A stretch of DNA of 64,000 bases from DASTHG01 sp035491895 (GCA_035491895.1 DATJJY010000008.1:34627-98626), one strand, 5' to 3'. Shown: positions 45,283 to 54,491, counted from the first letter of the stretch. The notes: a model not told the origin generated them from the sequence alone. Numbers and translations are program-made.

Positions 45283-45887
45283 GGCGTCGCGCGCCGGCGC
45301 CATCTCCACCAGATGATCCCGAGCAACACGAGGAGCAGCGCGGCGATCCCCAGCACACGGTTGACTCGGCCCAACGCCACCAGCGCCTGATCGAGCGTTG
45401 CGGCGAGCCGCACGATGAGCAAGATGATCCCGCCATACCACACCGCCGATGCGAGCGCGATGGGAGCGAGCGCCCGCAACGCCGGGACACGCGCCACGCC
45501 GGCGAACGGGGGCACCACGCCGCGCCACACCGGCAGGAGGCGCGACAGGAAGATCCCGTAGCTGCCGTGCTTCGCGTAGGCCGCTTCGATGTGGGCGAGC
45601 GTCGCCTCGGACAGGAGTCGGCGCCCCAGCCGCCCGTTGAAGAAGGCCCGGCCGTAATGACGACCGAGGAGATAGACGAGTGCCGCGCTGCCCACGTTGG
45701 CGGTCCAGGTGATGCCGAACACGATCCAGGGATCGAGCACGCCGTGGCCGGCGAGGAACGCACCCAGCGCGACGACGGTATCGGCCGGGACGGGAGGGAA
45801 GATGTTTTCGACGGCGGCGAGGAGACCGATCGACAGGTACAGCGAAACGGCCGGGAGGGCGGCGAGCGACTGGAGCCACTCGCTCAG
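45279..45887 (-). CDS. DedA family membrane protein
   Basis: The 202-residue product shows 'AAVENIFPPVPADTVVALGA', 'GRHYGRAFFNG', 'FLSRLLPVWRGVVPPFAGVA', the DedA/SNARE-associated pattern of lipid-handling membrane proteins. The first plausible start is CTG 45887 (MSEWLQSLAALPA...), preceded by GAGGAGG 7 nt upstream and forming a CTGA overlap with the ispF stop. No ATG/GTG/TTG is placed as well. Confidence 0.87.
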   Translation of the reverse strand: MSEWLQSLAALPAVSLYLSIGLLAAVENIFPPVPADTVVALGAFLAGHGVLDPWIVFGITWTANVGSAALVYLLGRHYGRAFFNGRLGRRLLSEATLAHIEAAYAKHGSYGIFLSRLLPVWRGVVPPFAGVARVPALRALAPIALASAVWYGGIILLIVRLAATLDQALVALGRVNRVLGIAALLLVLLGIIWWRWRRRATP

Positions 45888-46369
45888 GTACGCGCCTCCT
45901 CGAGCAGGCAGACCGCGATCACGGCGATCCCCTCGCCGCGACCGATGAATCCCATCCCTTCGTTCGTCTTGGCCTTCACCGACATGTTGGAGAACCCCGT
46001 CACCGCCGCCTCGGCGAGGCGCTCGCGCATCTCGTCGACGTACCCCGAGAGCTTCGGCACTTCCGTGATGATCGTTACGTCGGCGCTCACGACCGAATAC
46101 CCGAGCTCCGCGGCTTTCAGGGTCGCCTTGCGCAGCAGATCGAGCGACTTCGCGTCCTTCCATTTCGGGTTGTCGGGGGGAAACATCTGCCCGATGTCCC
46201 CCAGCGCCGCGGCGCCGAGGATCGCGTCCGTCAGCGCGTGGGCCACCGCGTCCGCATCCGACCAGCCGTCGAGGCCCTGGTCGTGGGGAATCTCGACGCC
46301 CCCGAGGATGAGCGGCCGCCCGGCGGTGAAGCGGTGCGAGTCGTAGCCGATCCCGATTTTCGTCGTCAT
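45884..46369 (-). CDS. ispF: 2-C-methyl-D-erythritol 2,4-cyclodiphosphate synthase
   Basis: The 161-residue protein contains 'IGIGYDSHRF' (zinc Asp and His), 'LDGWSDADAVAHALTDAILG', 'GDIGQMFPP' and 'KAKTNEGMGFIGRGEGIAV'. It cyclises CDP-ME-2P in the MEP isoprenoid pathway, which feeds menaquinone side chains among others. Its start directly abuts the purE stop. Confidence 0.96.
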   Translation of the reverse strand: MTTKIGIGYDSHRFTAGRPLILGGVEIPHDQGLDGWSDADAVAHALTDAILGAAALGDIGQMFPPDNPKWKDAKSLDLLRKATLKAAELGYSVVSADVTIITEVPKLSGYVDEMRERLAEAAVTGFSNMSVKAKTNEGMGFIGRGEGIAVIAVCLLEEART

Positions 46370-46765
46370 CTATTTCTGAAGGATGCGGAGCGCCAGGTGC
46401 GCGGCGTTCTTCGCGTTGTCGATTCCCACCGTCGCCACCGGTACCCCGGGGGGCACCTGCACCGTGGCGAGCAGGGCGTCGAGTCCATTCAATGGGCCCA
46501 CCGCGAACGGCACGCCGATCACCGGCAGATCGGTGAGCGAGGCGGCGAACCCGGGAAGCGCCGCCGAAAGCCCGGCGCCACAGATCACCACCCGGCAGCC
46601 GCGCTGCTTGGCCCCCTTCACGAGCTCCCCGGTGCGTTCGGGGTTGCGGTGCGCCGAGGAGGCGTGGAATTCGTAGCTCACACCAGCCTTGGTGAGCACC
46701 TCGAACGCCGGCTCGATGCGTGGCTTGTCGCTTTCCGAGCCGACGAGAATCAAGACGTCAGCCAT
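46370..46765 (-). CDS. purE: PurE-like 5-carboxyaminoimidazole ribonucleotide mutase
   Basis: The 131-residue protein has the PurE motifs 'GSESDKPRIEPAFEVL', 'SAHRNPERTGELV' (catalytic His kept), 'GAGLSAALPGF' and 'GPLNGLDALLATVQVPPGVP'. It converts N5-CAIR to CAIR in purine synthesis. It is shorter than usual (about 160-170) and lacks the common GGAAHLPG wording, so a paralogue is possible. No purK is adjacent. Confidence 0.85.
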   Translation of the reverse strand: MADVLILVGSESDKPRIEPAFEVLTKAGVSYEFHASSAHRNPERTGELVKGAKQRGCRVVICGAGLSAALPGFAASLTDLPVIGVPFAVGPLNGLDALLATVQVPPGVPVATVGIDNAKNAAHLALRILQK

Positions 46766-46783
46766 CAGTTGTCAGACATCAGC

Positions 46784-47827
46784 CTAGGCTGCCTCAGGGA
46801 GCAGGGTGTAATCCTGGCGGCGTTTGACGGGATCATATCCGGCATCACTGATCAAACGTTGCATCTCGGGGAGTGTCATGCGCCACGTCGTGCCGGCGGC
46901 CGAAACTACGTTCTCCTCCATCATCAACGAGCCGAAGTCGTTCGCGCCGAAGCGCAGCGCCACCTGCCCGATCTTCGGCCCCATCGTCACCCAGGAGGCC
47001 TGGATGTTCGGGAGGTTGTCGAGCACGATGCGCGCGATCGCCTGAGCGCGCAGGTACGCCACCGCGTCGGTCTTGCCGAGGTGCTCGAGCTCGGTATGCT
47101 CAGGCTGCAGCGGCCAGCAGATGAACGCCGTGAAGCCGCCGGTCCGTCCCTGCACCTCGCGCACCCGGAACAGGTGCTCAATCCGGTCGGCGAGCGTCTC
47201 GCCCAGGCCGTACATCATTGTGACGCTGGTCTTGAGTCCCAGGCCGTGCGCGACCTCCATCACCTCGAGCCAGCGGTCGGCGCCCGCCTTCTTCTTCGCC
47301 ACGAGATCGCGGATCTCCTGCACCAGGATCTCGCCGCCGCCGCCGGGAATAGAATCGAGCCCCGCCGCCATCAGCTCCTTCAGCACTTCCTCGATCGCCA
47401 TCCCGAAACGCCCGGCGAAGAAATCGACCTCCGAGGGGGAGAAGGCGTGGATGTGGATCGGGTGGTGCCGCTTGATGTAGCGCAACAGGTCGAGGTACCA
47501 CTCGAACGGGATGTAGGGGTTGTGTCCCCCCTGCATCAAGATCTGGATGCCGCCAAGCGCCTTCAGCTCTTCGATCTTGCGGCCGATCTCCTCGAAGCTC
47601 AGCACGTACCCTTCGGCGTGCTTCGGCCGGCGGTAGAACGCGCAGAACTTGCAGTCGGCGACGCAGACGTTCGTGTAATTGATGTTGCGGTCGATGATAT
47701 AGCTGACGACCGGCTCGGGGTGCAGCCGCCACCTGGCGGCGTCTGCGAGCCTGCCCAGCTCAAGCAACGGGGCCCGCTCGTACAGCTCGAGCGCTTCGCG
47801 GAATTCGGGACTCGTGCGGTCGACCAT
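46784..47827 (-). CDS. mqnC: Cyclic dehypoxanthine futalosine synthase MqnC (radical SAM)
   Basis: The 347-residue protein has the radical SAM cluster motif 'NVCVADCKFCAFYR' (C-x3-C-x2-C), 'LMQGGHNPYIPFEWYLDLLR', 'DSIPGGGGEILV' and 'TSVTMMYGLGET'. These match MqnC of the futalosine menaquinone pathway, which cyclises dehypoxanthine futalosine. Its ATG overlaps the mqnA stop by one base (TGATG). Confidence 0.94.
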   Translation of the reverse strand: MVDRTSPEFREALELYERAPLLELGRLADAARWRLHPEPVVSYIIDRNINYTNVCVADCKFCAFYRRPKHAEGYVLSFEEIGRKIEELKALGGIQILMQGGHNPYIPFEWYLDLLRYIKRHHPIHIHAFSPSEVDFFAGRFGMAIEEVLKELMAAGLDSIPGGGGEILVQEIRDLVAKKKAGADRWLEVMEVAHGLGLKTSVTMMYGLGETLADRIEHLFRVREVQGRTGGFTAFICWPLQPEHTELEHLGKTDAVAYLRAQAIARIVLDNLPNIQASWVTMGPKIGQVALRFGANDFGSLMMEENVVSAAGTTWRMTLPEMQRLISDAGYDPVKRRQDYTLLPEAA

Positions 47828-48648
47828 CAGGCCACCTGCAGGAATTGCAGCGATCCCGCGGGCACGATCCCGACCGCCGCGAGCCGGCGGAAGAACTCGG
47901 TCAACCCGGCGAGATGCCGATCGGTGAACGCGTAATCGAGCCCGGCGAAGTATTCGCGGCACACGTCGACGGCGACCCCCGTCGCAATCGATGCCGCAGC
48001 CGCGAGATCGTCGAGGTGATCCAGACCCCAGTCGCGCGACGCCACGAGCGCGCGATGGCAGCGCCGCACCAGGGCGGGATCTGCCGCGCGCCGCGCCGCC
48101 CAGACCGCGAAGACGAACGGCAGCCCGGTCAGCCGCTTCCATTCCTCGCCCAAGTCAACGCAATGCGGATAGGCACGCCGGGCGGAGAGGATCAGCGCCG
48201 GGTCGCCGATGACGAGCACCGCGTCATGCGGCAGCTCCGCCAGGTGGTCGAGATCGCTCGCCTCGGCCCGGACCTCGGCGAAGTGAGGCTCGATCTTCCA
48301 TACCTCACGGCACAACAGTTCGACCAAGGCAACCGACGTCCGGGACGACGCTGTCAGCAAGACCGTCCGTCCGTCCAGCTGCCCAACCGGCCTCTTGCTG
48401 AGCAGTAAGACACTGCGCACTTGCCCGTCGCACGAGATGGCGAGGTCGGGCAGCAGCACGAGGTCCTTGGAGTGTCGTGCATACTCGACGGCGCTGATCA
48501 CCGAAACGTCGAGCTCTCCTGCAACGAGAAGATCGTTCAACTCCGCCGGCGTCCCGGTCACGATCTCCGCGGTGACGCGCTCGATGCCCCGGTCGATGGC
48601 GCCGTAGACCGGATAGCAGTTGATGTAGGAGATCCGGCCGAGTCTCAT
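47827..48648 (-). CDS. mqnA: Chorismate dehydratase MqnA
   Basis: The 273-residue product begins MRLGRISYINCYPVYGAIDR, and 'ELDVSVISAVEYARHSKDLV' and 'TASSRTSVALVELL' match MqnA, which dehydrates chorismate to 3-enolpyruvylbenzoate, the first step of the futalosine route. It is coupled to mqnC by TGATG. Confidence 0.93.
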   Translation of the reverse strand: MRLGRISYINCYPVYGAIDRGIERVTAEIVTGTPAELNDLLVAGELDVSVISAVEYARHSKDLVLLPDLAISCDGQVRSVLLLSKRPVGQLDGRTVLLTASSRTSVALVELLCREVWKIEPHFAEVRAEASDLDHLAELPHDAVLVIGDPALILSARRAYPHCVDLGEEWKRLTGLPFVFAVWAARRAADPALVRRCHRALVASRDWGLDHLDDLAAAASIATGVAVDVCREYFAGLDYAFTDRHLAGLTEFFRRLAAVGIVPAGSLQFLQVA

Positions 48649-48668
48649 ACCGCCATCCGATTACCGAT

Positions 48669-48792
48669 AACCCCGGGCTGACGCCCGGGGTCAGGTGAAC
48701 CACTGCCGGGGAGGGTTGCGAGCCAAAGCGAGTTCCGCTCTGATGGCTCCAATCGAGGTGCTACTCCTGACCCCGGGCGTAAGCCCGGGGTC
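48669..48792. repeat. REPIN-like pair of inverted hairpins
   Basis: CCCCGGGC-TGAC-GCCCGGGG (48671-48690) and CCCCGGGC-GTAA-GCCCGGGG (48771-48790) are perfect 8-bp hairpins in inverted orientation: CCCGGGGTCAGG at the right of the first is repeated as CCTGACCCCGGG at the left of the second. Between them GGTTGCGAGCCA pairs with TGGCTCCAATC with one bulge. They sit between mqnA and mqnE. Confidence 0.65.
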
Positions 48793-48823
48793 CTCAATGG
48801 CAGGATCTGGAGTTGGGTCGTGT

Positions 48824-50086
48824 TCATTCCAACCCCTCAACAACTCCCGCAACCACCGGAAGCTGCCGTTTCCCTTTCCCGCGTGCCTGCCCGCGATGCT
48901 CGATGTGGAACGTCGGTCCCTCCGGTCCCTCTTTCGGGGCGGCGCGCTGCCCCGGCACCCAATCCTCGAACGTCCGCACAGTCCGGTAGAGGGAATCGCG
49001 CTCGACGGGTGTCTTTCCTGCGGCGCGGATCAACCCGACGATCTCGTCGTACGACAGCCACATCGGCGTCCCGGCGCCTGCCTCATGGTAGACGCGCTCG
49101 AACACGACCGTCCCCTCCAGGTCGTCGCATCCGAAGCCCAGCGCCACCTGCGAGATGAACGGGGTCACCATGGGCCAGTGCGTCTTCACGTGCGGGATGT
49201 TGTCGAGCACGAGGCGTCCCACGGCGATGTTCTTCAGGTCGTCGAAACCGGTCGTCGCGGTCCCGGTGCGGCCCAGCGCCTCACCCAGCTCGTTGTGGTC
49301 GGGGTGATAGGCGAGCGGGATGTACGTGAGGAAACCGCCGGTCTCGTCCTGCAGCCCCCGCAGCGCGAGCAGGTGATCGATCCGCTCCTCCATCGTCTCC
49401 ACGTGCCCGTACAGCATCGTGCAATTCGAGGGGAGGCCGATCTGGTGAGCCTCGCGGTGCACCGCGAGCCATTCGTCGCCCGTGAGCTTGCGGTCGGCGA
49501 TCGTGGCGCGCGTGGCCGGACTGAACACCTCGGCACCACCGCCCGGAAGGCTCGTGACCCCGGCGTCCTGCATCGCCCGGAGCACTTCCGCCGTCGAGAG
49601 CTTCTCGATGCGCGCCAGGTGCGCCACCTCCACCGCGGTGAGCGCCTTGATGTGCACGTCCGGGTGCCGCGCCTTGAGACCGCGGAACATCTCGAGGTAG
49701 TAGTCGAGCGAGAGCTTGGGATGCAGCCCGCCAACGATGTGGAACTCGCGCGTCGGATTGTCGCGCGCCGCATCGGCCTCGGCGAACACCTCATCGAGGC
49801 TACGCGTGTACGCCCCATCTTCGTTGGGCATCCGCGCGAACGAGCAAAACACGCAGGTATTGCGCAGGATGCAGACGTTGGTCGGGTTGAGGTGCTGATT
49901 GGCGGCGAAGCAGACGCGATCGCCGTTCTTACGCTGGTTGGCGAGATCGGCGAGCCGGCCGATGGTGAGCAGGTCCGAGGAGTTGAACAGCGTGAGCCCA
50001 TCCTCGCGGGTGAGCCGCTCCGCCCGCTCGACTTTCCGCGCGATTGGAGAGAGAGCGTTATCGATGTGTTTAGCAGGCATTAGCAT
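48824..50086 (-). CDS. mqnE: Aminofutalosine synthase MqnE (radical SAM)
   Basis: The protein (about 420 residues) has 'HLNPTNVCILRNTCVFCSFA' (three Cys binding the 4Fe-4S cluster), 'FHIVGGLHPKLSLDYYLEMF', 'SLPGGGAEVFSP' and 'CTMLYGHVETMEERIDHLLA', matching MqnE, which joins 3-enolpyruvylbenzoate to the SAM-derived radical. The ATG at 50086 or 50080 are both possible; neither has a strong ribosome site. Confidence 0.94.
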   Translation of the reverse strand: MLMPAKHIDNALSPIARKVERAERLTREDGLTLFNSSDLLTIGRLADLANQRKNGDRVCFAANQHLNPTNVCILRNTCVFCSFARMPNEDGAYTRSLDEVFAEADAARDNPTREFHIVGGLHPKLSLDYYLEMFRGLKARHPDVHIKALTAVEVAHLARIEKLSTAEVLRAMQDAGVTSLPGGGAEVFSPATRATIADRKLTGDEWLAVHREAHQIGLPSNCTMLYGHVETMEERIDHLLALRGLQDETGGFLTYIPLAYHPDHNELGEALGRTGTATTGFDDLKNIAVGRLVLDNIPHVKTHWPMVTPFISQVALGFGCDDLEGTVVFERVYHEAGAGTPMWLSYDEIVGLIRAAGKTPVERDSLYRTVRTFEDWVPGQRAAPKEGPEGPTFHIEHRGQARGKGKRQLPVVAGVVEGLE

Positions 50087-50109
50087 GTTTGCGAGTTCAC
50101 CAGGGACGA

Positions 50110-50217
50110 CGGCTGAAGCCATCGCTCGGCGCTTCGCGACTCGTTCTGAAGAACGCGAGACTCCGACGCCCTTTCAGGGCCCGTCGCGTTAGCGCCGAGC
50201 CCCGGCTTTAGCCGGGG
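50110..50217. repeat. Four-hairpin structured repeat, copy 1
   Basis: In order: GGC-TGAA-GCC (50111-50120); arm CTCGGCGCT (50125-50133) plus CGCGAC; hairpin CGTTC-TGAA-GAACG (50142-50155); hairpin GCCCT-TTC-AGGGC (50168-50180); closing GTCGCG and AGCGCCGAG (50191-50199); hairpin CCCCGGC-TTTA-GCCGGGG (50200-50217). The same order occurs at 59731-59840. It fills the gap between mqnE and fabF. Confidence 0.6.
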
Positions 50218-50261
50218 TAGGAACGGCGAGCAGCCAATGATGGTTCTTGGAGCACCCTCGC

Positions 50262-51503
50262 TCACACGCGTCGTACAGCCAGGGTGACATTGTGCCCCCC
50301 GAACCCGAACGAATTCGATAGCGCCACTTCGACATCACGCTTTACGAAGTGATTCGGCGCCGAGTCGAGGTCACAGGCGGGGTCGGGGGTGAACTGGTTG
50401 ATCGTCGGCGGGATCGTGCCGTGCTTCAGCACCAGGGTGCACACCGCGAACTCGAGCGCGCCGGCGGCGCCGAGCAGGTGTCCCGTCATCGACTTGGTCG
50501 ACCCGAAGATCAGCTGCTTCGCCTGGGGGCCGAACACCGTTTTTACGGCCGCGGTCTCGGCACCGTCGCCGTGCGGCGTCGACGTCCCGTGGGCGTTGAT
50601 GTAGCCCACCTGCTCGGGACGGATGCCGCCGTCTTCCATGGCGAGGCGCATGGCGTGCTGCGCGCCGTCGCCGTCGGGCGCGGGGGCGGTGATGTGATAG
50701 GCGTCGGCGGTCATGCCGAAGCCCACCATCTCGGCGTAGACCTTCGCGCCACGCTTTTTGGCGTGCTCCCACTCCTCCAGGATCACGGCGGCCGACCCGT
50801 CGCCCATGACGAACCCGTCCCGGTCTTTGTCGAACGGCCGGCTTGCGGTGGTCGGGTCGTCGTTGCGCTCGGAGAGGGCCTTCATGTTGGCGAACGAGGC
50901 GATCGCGATCGGGGTGATGGCGGCCTCGGATCCCCCAGCGACCATCACGTCGGCCTCACCGTGCTGGATCAGCCGGAACGCGTCCCCCAGGGCGTGCGCC
51001 GAGCTCGCGCAGGCGGAGACGGTGCAGTAGTTGGGGCCCTTGGCGCCGTAACGCATCGACACCGCCGCGGCGGCGACGTTGGCCATGAACATCGGGACGA
51101 AGAAGGGGGACACGCGGCTCGGTCCCTTCTCGATGTAGGCCCGCATGTTCTCTTCGAAGGTGGCGAGCCCGCCCGTGCCGGACCCGATGATGACGCCGAC
51201 GCGGTGCGGGTCCACGTTGCTCCACCCCTGCTCGAGGCAGGAATCCTTCATCGCCTGGACGGCGGCGCCCATGGCGAACTGGGTGAACAGGTCGAAACGC
51301 CGGGCTTCCTTCTTGTCGAGGTACAACGCGGCCTCGAAGCCCTTCACCTCACAGGCGAACTTCACCGGCAACGCCGTGGGATCGAAACGCGTGATCGGCC
51401 CGGCACCCGAGCGCCCGGCGATCATCGCCTCCCACGTCGTGTCCACCGTATTGCCCAACGGCGTCACGAGCCCGAGGCCCGTGACTGCGACGCGCCGCTT
51501 CAC
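50262..51503 (-). CDS. fabF: Beta-ketoacyl-ACP synthase II
   Basis: The 413-residue protein has the Cys-His-His triad in 'TVSACASSAHALGDA', 'NAHGTSTPHGD' and 'STKSMTGHLLGAAGALE', and starts MKRRVAVTGLGLVTPLGNTV. It elongates acyl-ACP in fatty acid synthesis. It is the last gene of the fab run, with a GGAGCGAG site before its GTG start. Confidence 0.96.
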   Translation of the reverse strand: MKRRVAVTGLGLVTPLGNTVDTTWEAMIAGRSGAGPITRFDPTALPVKFACEVKGFEAALYLDKKEARRFDLFTQFAMGAAVQAMKDSCLEQGWSNVDPHRVGVIIGSGTGGLATFEENMRAYIEKGPSRVSPFFVPMFMANVAAAAVSMRYGAKGPNYCTVSACASSAHALGDAFRLIQHGEADVMVAGGSEAAITPIAIASFANMKALSERNDDPTTASRPFDKDRDGFVMGDGSAAVILEEWEHAKKRGAKVYAEMVGFGMTADAYHITAPAPDGDGAQHAMRLAMEDGGIRPEQVGYINAHGTSTPHGDGAETAAVKTVFGPQAKQLIFGSTKSMTGHLLGAAGALEFAVCTLVLKHGTIPPTINQFTPDPACDLDSAPNHFVKRDVEVALSNSFGFGGHNVTLAVRRV

Positions 51504-51516
51504 GCTCGCTCCGCCC

Positions 51517-51768
51517 TCACTTCCCCATCTTGTCGTGCAGGTATTTCATCGCGTCCCCCACGGTGCGGAGCTTCTCCGCCTCCTCGTCGGGGATGTCGAT
51601 GTCGAATTCCTTCTCGAACGCCATTACCAGCTCGACGGTGTCGAGGCTGTCCGCGCCGAGGTCCTCCATGAAGCTCGCTTCGGGTTTGAGCTTGTCACGC
51701 TCGACCCCGAGCTCCTCGACGATGATGTCCTTCACCTTTTCCTCGAGCTGCTTCATGTCCATTGCCAT
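51517..51768 (-). CDS. acpP: Acyl carrier protein
   Basis: The product contains 'DLGADSLDTVELVMAFEKEF' with the Ser for phosphopantetheine, flanked by acidic helices. From ATG 51768 it is 83 residues (MAMDMKQLEEKVKDI...); starts at 51762 or 51756 are also possible. It carries growing acyl chains for FabF, FabG, FabD and FabH. Confidence 0.96.
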   Translation of the reverse strand: MAMDMKQLEEKVKDIIVEELGVERDKLKPEASFMEDLGADSLDTVELVMAFEKEFDIDIPDEEAEKLRTVGDAMKYLHDKMGK

Positions 51769-51794
51769 GTTGCGCCCCGTCAGAAGGTTGGAGG

Positions 51795-52532
51795 TCACAT
51801 CACCATTCCGCCGTCGACCACGAGCACCTGGCCCGTAATGTAGCTTGCCAGATCGGAGGCGAGAAAGAGCACGGCGGCGGCCACGTCGTGGCCGGTTCCG
51901 AGACGCGCGAGCGGAATCGCGGCCTGGAGGGTCTGCTTCGCCTCCTCCGAGATACCGCGCGTCAGCTCGGTGTCGATGTACCCCGGCGCCACCGCGTTCA
52001 CCGTCACGTTGCGCGAGGCCAGCTCGCGCGCCACCGCCTTCGTGAAACCGATCAGGCCCGCTTTCGACGCGGCGTAATTCGCCTGACCCTTGTTGCCCAT
52101 CAGCCCGACCACGCTCGTGATGTTCACGATGCGCCCCCAGCGGCGCTTGATCATGCCGCGGGCCGCGAGCTTCGTGATCAGAAACGGACCCTTCAGGTTC
52201 GTATCGAGCACCGTATCCCAGTCGTCTTCGCCGATCCGGAACAGCAGGTTGTCACGCGTCGTCCCGGCGTTGTTGACGAGGATATCGGGAGCACCGAGAT
52301 CCTGCTCGATTGCCGCGAGCGCCGGCTCGATTTCCGCCGCGATCGAGACGTCGCAGCGATACCCGCGTGCCCCCGCCCCGATCTCTCCGGCCGCGGCAAC
52401 CGCGTTCGACTCGTCGCGCCCCAGAATCGCCACCTTGGCGCCGACGTCGGCCAGATCCCCGGCGATCGCGCGCCCGATGCCGCGGCTGCCGCCGGTGACG
52501 ATCGCGACTTTTCCGGTGAGGTCGACGTTCAT
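51795..52532 (-). CDS. fabG: 3-oxoacyl-ACP reductase
   Basis: The 245-residue SDR enzyme has 'VTGGSRGIGRAIAGDLA', 'LVNNAGTTRDNL', catalytic Ser in 'NITSVVGLMGN' and Tyr/Lys in 'QANYAASKAGLIG', and ends 'ITGQVLVVDGGMVM'. It reduces 3-ketoacyl-ACP with NADPH. It lies between fabD and acpP. Confidence 0.96.
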   Translation of the reverse strand: MNVDLTGKVAIVTGGSRGIGRAIAGDLADVGAKVAILGRDESNAVAAAGEIGAGARGYRCDVSIAAEIEPALAAIEQDLGAPDILVNNAGTTRDNLLFRIGEDDWDTVLDTNLKGPFLITKLAARGMIKRRWGRIVNITSVVGLMGNKGQANYAASKAGLIGFTKAVARELASRNVTVNAVAPGYIDTELTRGISEEAKQTLQAAIPLARLGTGHDVAAAVLFLASDLASYITGQVLVVDGGMVM

Positions 52533-52560
52533 CCGACCGTCAGACCGCGTGACCGCCGGC

Positions 52561-53508
52561 TCATCGTGCCTCCAAAAACGCCGCGATCTCGCCCGCCGTT
52601 CCCAGCGACAGGACTTCCGCCCCGGGGACGATGCGGCGCAGCAGTCCCGCGAGCACCGCGCCGGGTCCGATCTCGATGAAGCGCGCGCCGTCTCCCGCGA
52701 GCTGCGCGGCGGTCTGCATGCACTGCACCCAGCGCACCGGCGCGGTGAGCTGATCGGCGAGGGTGCGCCGCGCCCGCGCCGCTTGCTTAACGGTCTCCAC
52801 CGTCGCGTTGGCGACGATCGGGAAGGCGGGCTCCCCGAACTCCGCCTTATCGAGCGCGGCGCGCAGCGCCGCCGCCGCCGGCGCCATCAGCGGCGAGTGA
52901 AACGCGCCGCTCACCTTGAGTGGCAGCACGCGCTTCGCTCCCGCGGCCTTGCACGCCTCGCCTGCCTTTGCCACGGCGTCGGGATCGCCCGAGATCACGG
53001 TCTGATCGGGTGTGTTGAGATTCGCCGCCACCACCACGCCGCCCCGCGTCGAGGCCGCCGTGCACGCCGCTTCGACCTGCGCGGTGGAGAGCCCGAGCAC
53101 AGCGGCCATCGTTCCCTTCCGCTCCGTCCCCGCCTTGTTCATCAGCTCGCCGCGCCGCCGCACCAACTTCGCCGCTTCGGTGGGCGACAACGCGCCCGCC
53201 GTGACGTACGCCGAATACTCGCCCAGCGAGTGCCCCACGGCGGCGACGGGATGGTCCACCGCACCGTGGACGACGGCGTGGACCGCGACGGTGTGCGCCA
53301 GGATCGCGGGCTGGGCGTTCTGGGTGAACGTCAGCTCGTCCTCCGGTCCCTCGAACATGATGCGGGAGAGGGGAACGCCTAACGCGTCGTCGATTGCCTG
53401 AAACACAAGGCGGGCGGCTGGAAACCGCTCCGCCACATCCCGGCCCATCCCCACGCGCTGCGCCCCTTGGCCCGGACAGAGCCAGACCACAGGCGGCGTG
53501 GCTACCAC
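52561..53508 (-). CDS. fabD: Malonyl-CoA:ACP transacylase
   Basis: The 315-residue protein has 'VVWLCPGQGAQRVGMG', the nucleophile in 'VAAVGHSLGEYSAYV' and 'KVSGAFHSPLMAPAA', the FabD pattern. It loads malonate on ACP. Its GTG start overlaps the fabH stop by 7 nt. Confidence 0.95.
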   Translation of the reverse strand: MVATPPVVWLCPGQGAQRVGMGRDVAERFPAARLVFQAIDDALGVPLSRIMFEGPEDELTFTQNAQPAILAHTVAVHAVVHGAVDHPVAAVGHSLGEYSAYVTAGALSPTEAAKLVRRRGELMNKAGTERKGTMAAVLGLSTAQVEAACTAASTRGGVVVAANLNTPDQTVISGDPDAVAKAGEACKAAGAKRVLPLKVSGAFHSPLMAPAAAALRAALDKAEFGEPAFPIVANATVETVKQAARARRTLADQLTAPVRWVQCMQTAAQLAGDGARFIEIGPGAVLAGLLRRIVPGAEVLSLGTAGEIAAFLEAR

Positions 53509-54491
53509 TTCACGACCATGCTCGCCCAGGTGAACCCCGCGCCGAACGCCACGAGCAACACCGTCATCCCCGGCTGCAGCCGGCCGGTGCGCACCGCTTC
53601 ATCCAGCGCGATCGCCACCGACGCCGCCGACGTGTTGCCGTAGCGGTCGACATTAACGTACACCTTGTCCATCGGCATCCCGGCGTGCTTCGCCGTCGCC
53701 TCGATGATCCGGATGTTCGCCTGATGCGGAATCATGAGATCGACGTCGGCACCCGTGAGCCCGGCTCGCTTCAGCGCCTGGTCGCAGGCGTCGGCCATCG
53801 ACAGCACCGCCGCCTTGAACACCTCGCGGCCGGCCATGTGGATGAAGTAGCTGTGGTCGGTCAGCAGCGCGGCGTCGGGGGGATGCACCGCCCCGCCGCC
53901 CGGGCGATACAACAGCTCCGCCAGCGTCCCGTCCGACTTCATGTACTGCGAGAGGATGCCGCGCTTGCCGTCGCTCGAAGGCCGCACCAGCGTCGCGCCC
54001 GCCCCGTCGCCGAACAGCACCGCCGTGGCGCGGTCGGACCAGTCCATGATCTTGGTGAGCCGCTCCGCCGCGATCACGAGCACGTTCCTGGCGTGCTCGG
54101 CTGCCACCAGCGCTTCGGCGACGTTCAAGGCGTAGACGAATCCGGCGCACGCGGCGCCGACGTCGAACGCCGCGGCATTCTTGGCGCCGAGCAGCGCCTG
54201 GAGGTCGCACGCTTGCGACGGGAGCAGCCGGTCGGGCGACGCCGTCGCATACACGATCGCGTCGATGTCGAGCGGCGTCAGGTTGAGCTGCTCGAGCACC
54301 TGCAGCGCCGCGGCCTTCCCCATGCACGCGTTGGACTCTTCGTCGGTCGAGATGCGCCGCTCGCGGATGCCGGTGCGGTCGCGGATCCACTGATCCGAGG
54401 TGTCGAGGATCTTCGAGAACTCGTCGTTGGTCATCACGCGGGCCGGGGAGTAGCGCCCCGTTCCAGCGAGCTCGGCGAACGGCCGCTTCAT
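53502..54491 (-). CDS. fabH: Beta-ketoacyl-ACP synthase III
   Basis: The 329-residue product has Cys in 'DVGAACAGFVYALN', His in 'MIPHQANIRIIEATAKHAGM' and Asn in 'RYGNTSAASVAIALDEAV', the FabH triad. It starts fatty acid synthesis by condensing acyl-CoA with malonyl-ACP. ATGA overlap with plsX. Confidence 0.96.
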   Translation of the reverse strand: MKRPFAELAGTGRYSPARVMTNDEFSKILDTSDQWIRDRTGIRERRISTDEESNACMGKAAALQVLEQLNLTPLDIDAIVYATASPDRLLPSQACDLQALLGAKNAAAFDVGAACAGFVYALNVAEALVAAEHARNVLVIAAERLTKIMDWSDRATAVLFGDGAGATLVRPSSDGKRGILSQYMKSDGTLAELLYRPGGGAVHPPDAALLTDHSYFIHMAGREVFKAAVLSMADACDQALKRAGLTGADVDLMIPHQANIRIIEATAKHAGMPMDKVYVNVDRYGNTSAASVAIALDEAVRTGRLQPGMTVLLVAFGAGFTWASMVVKW

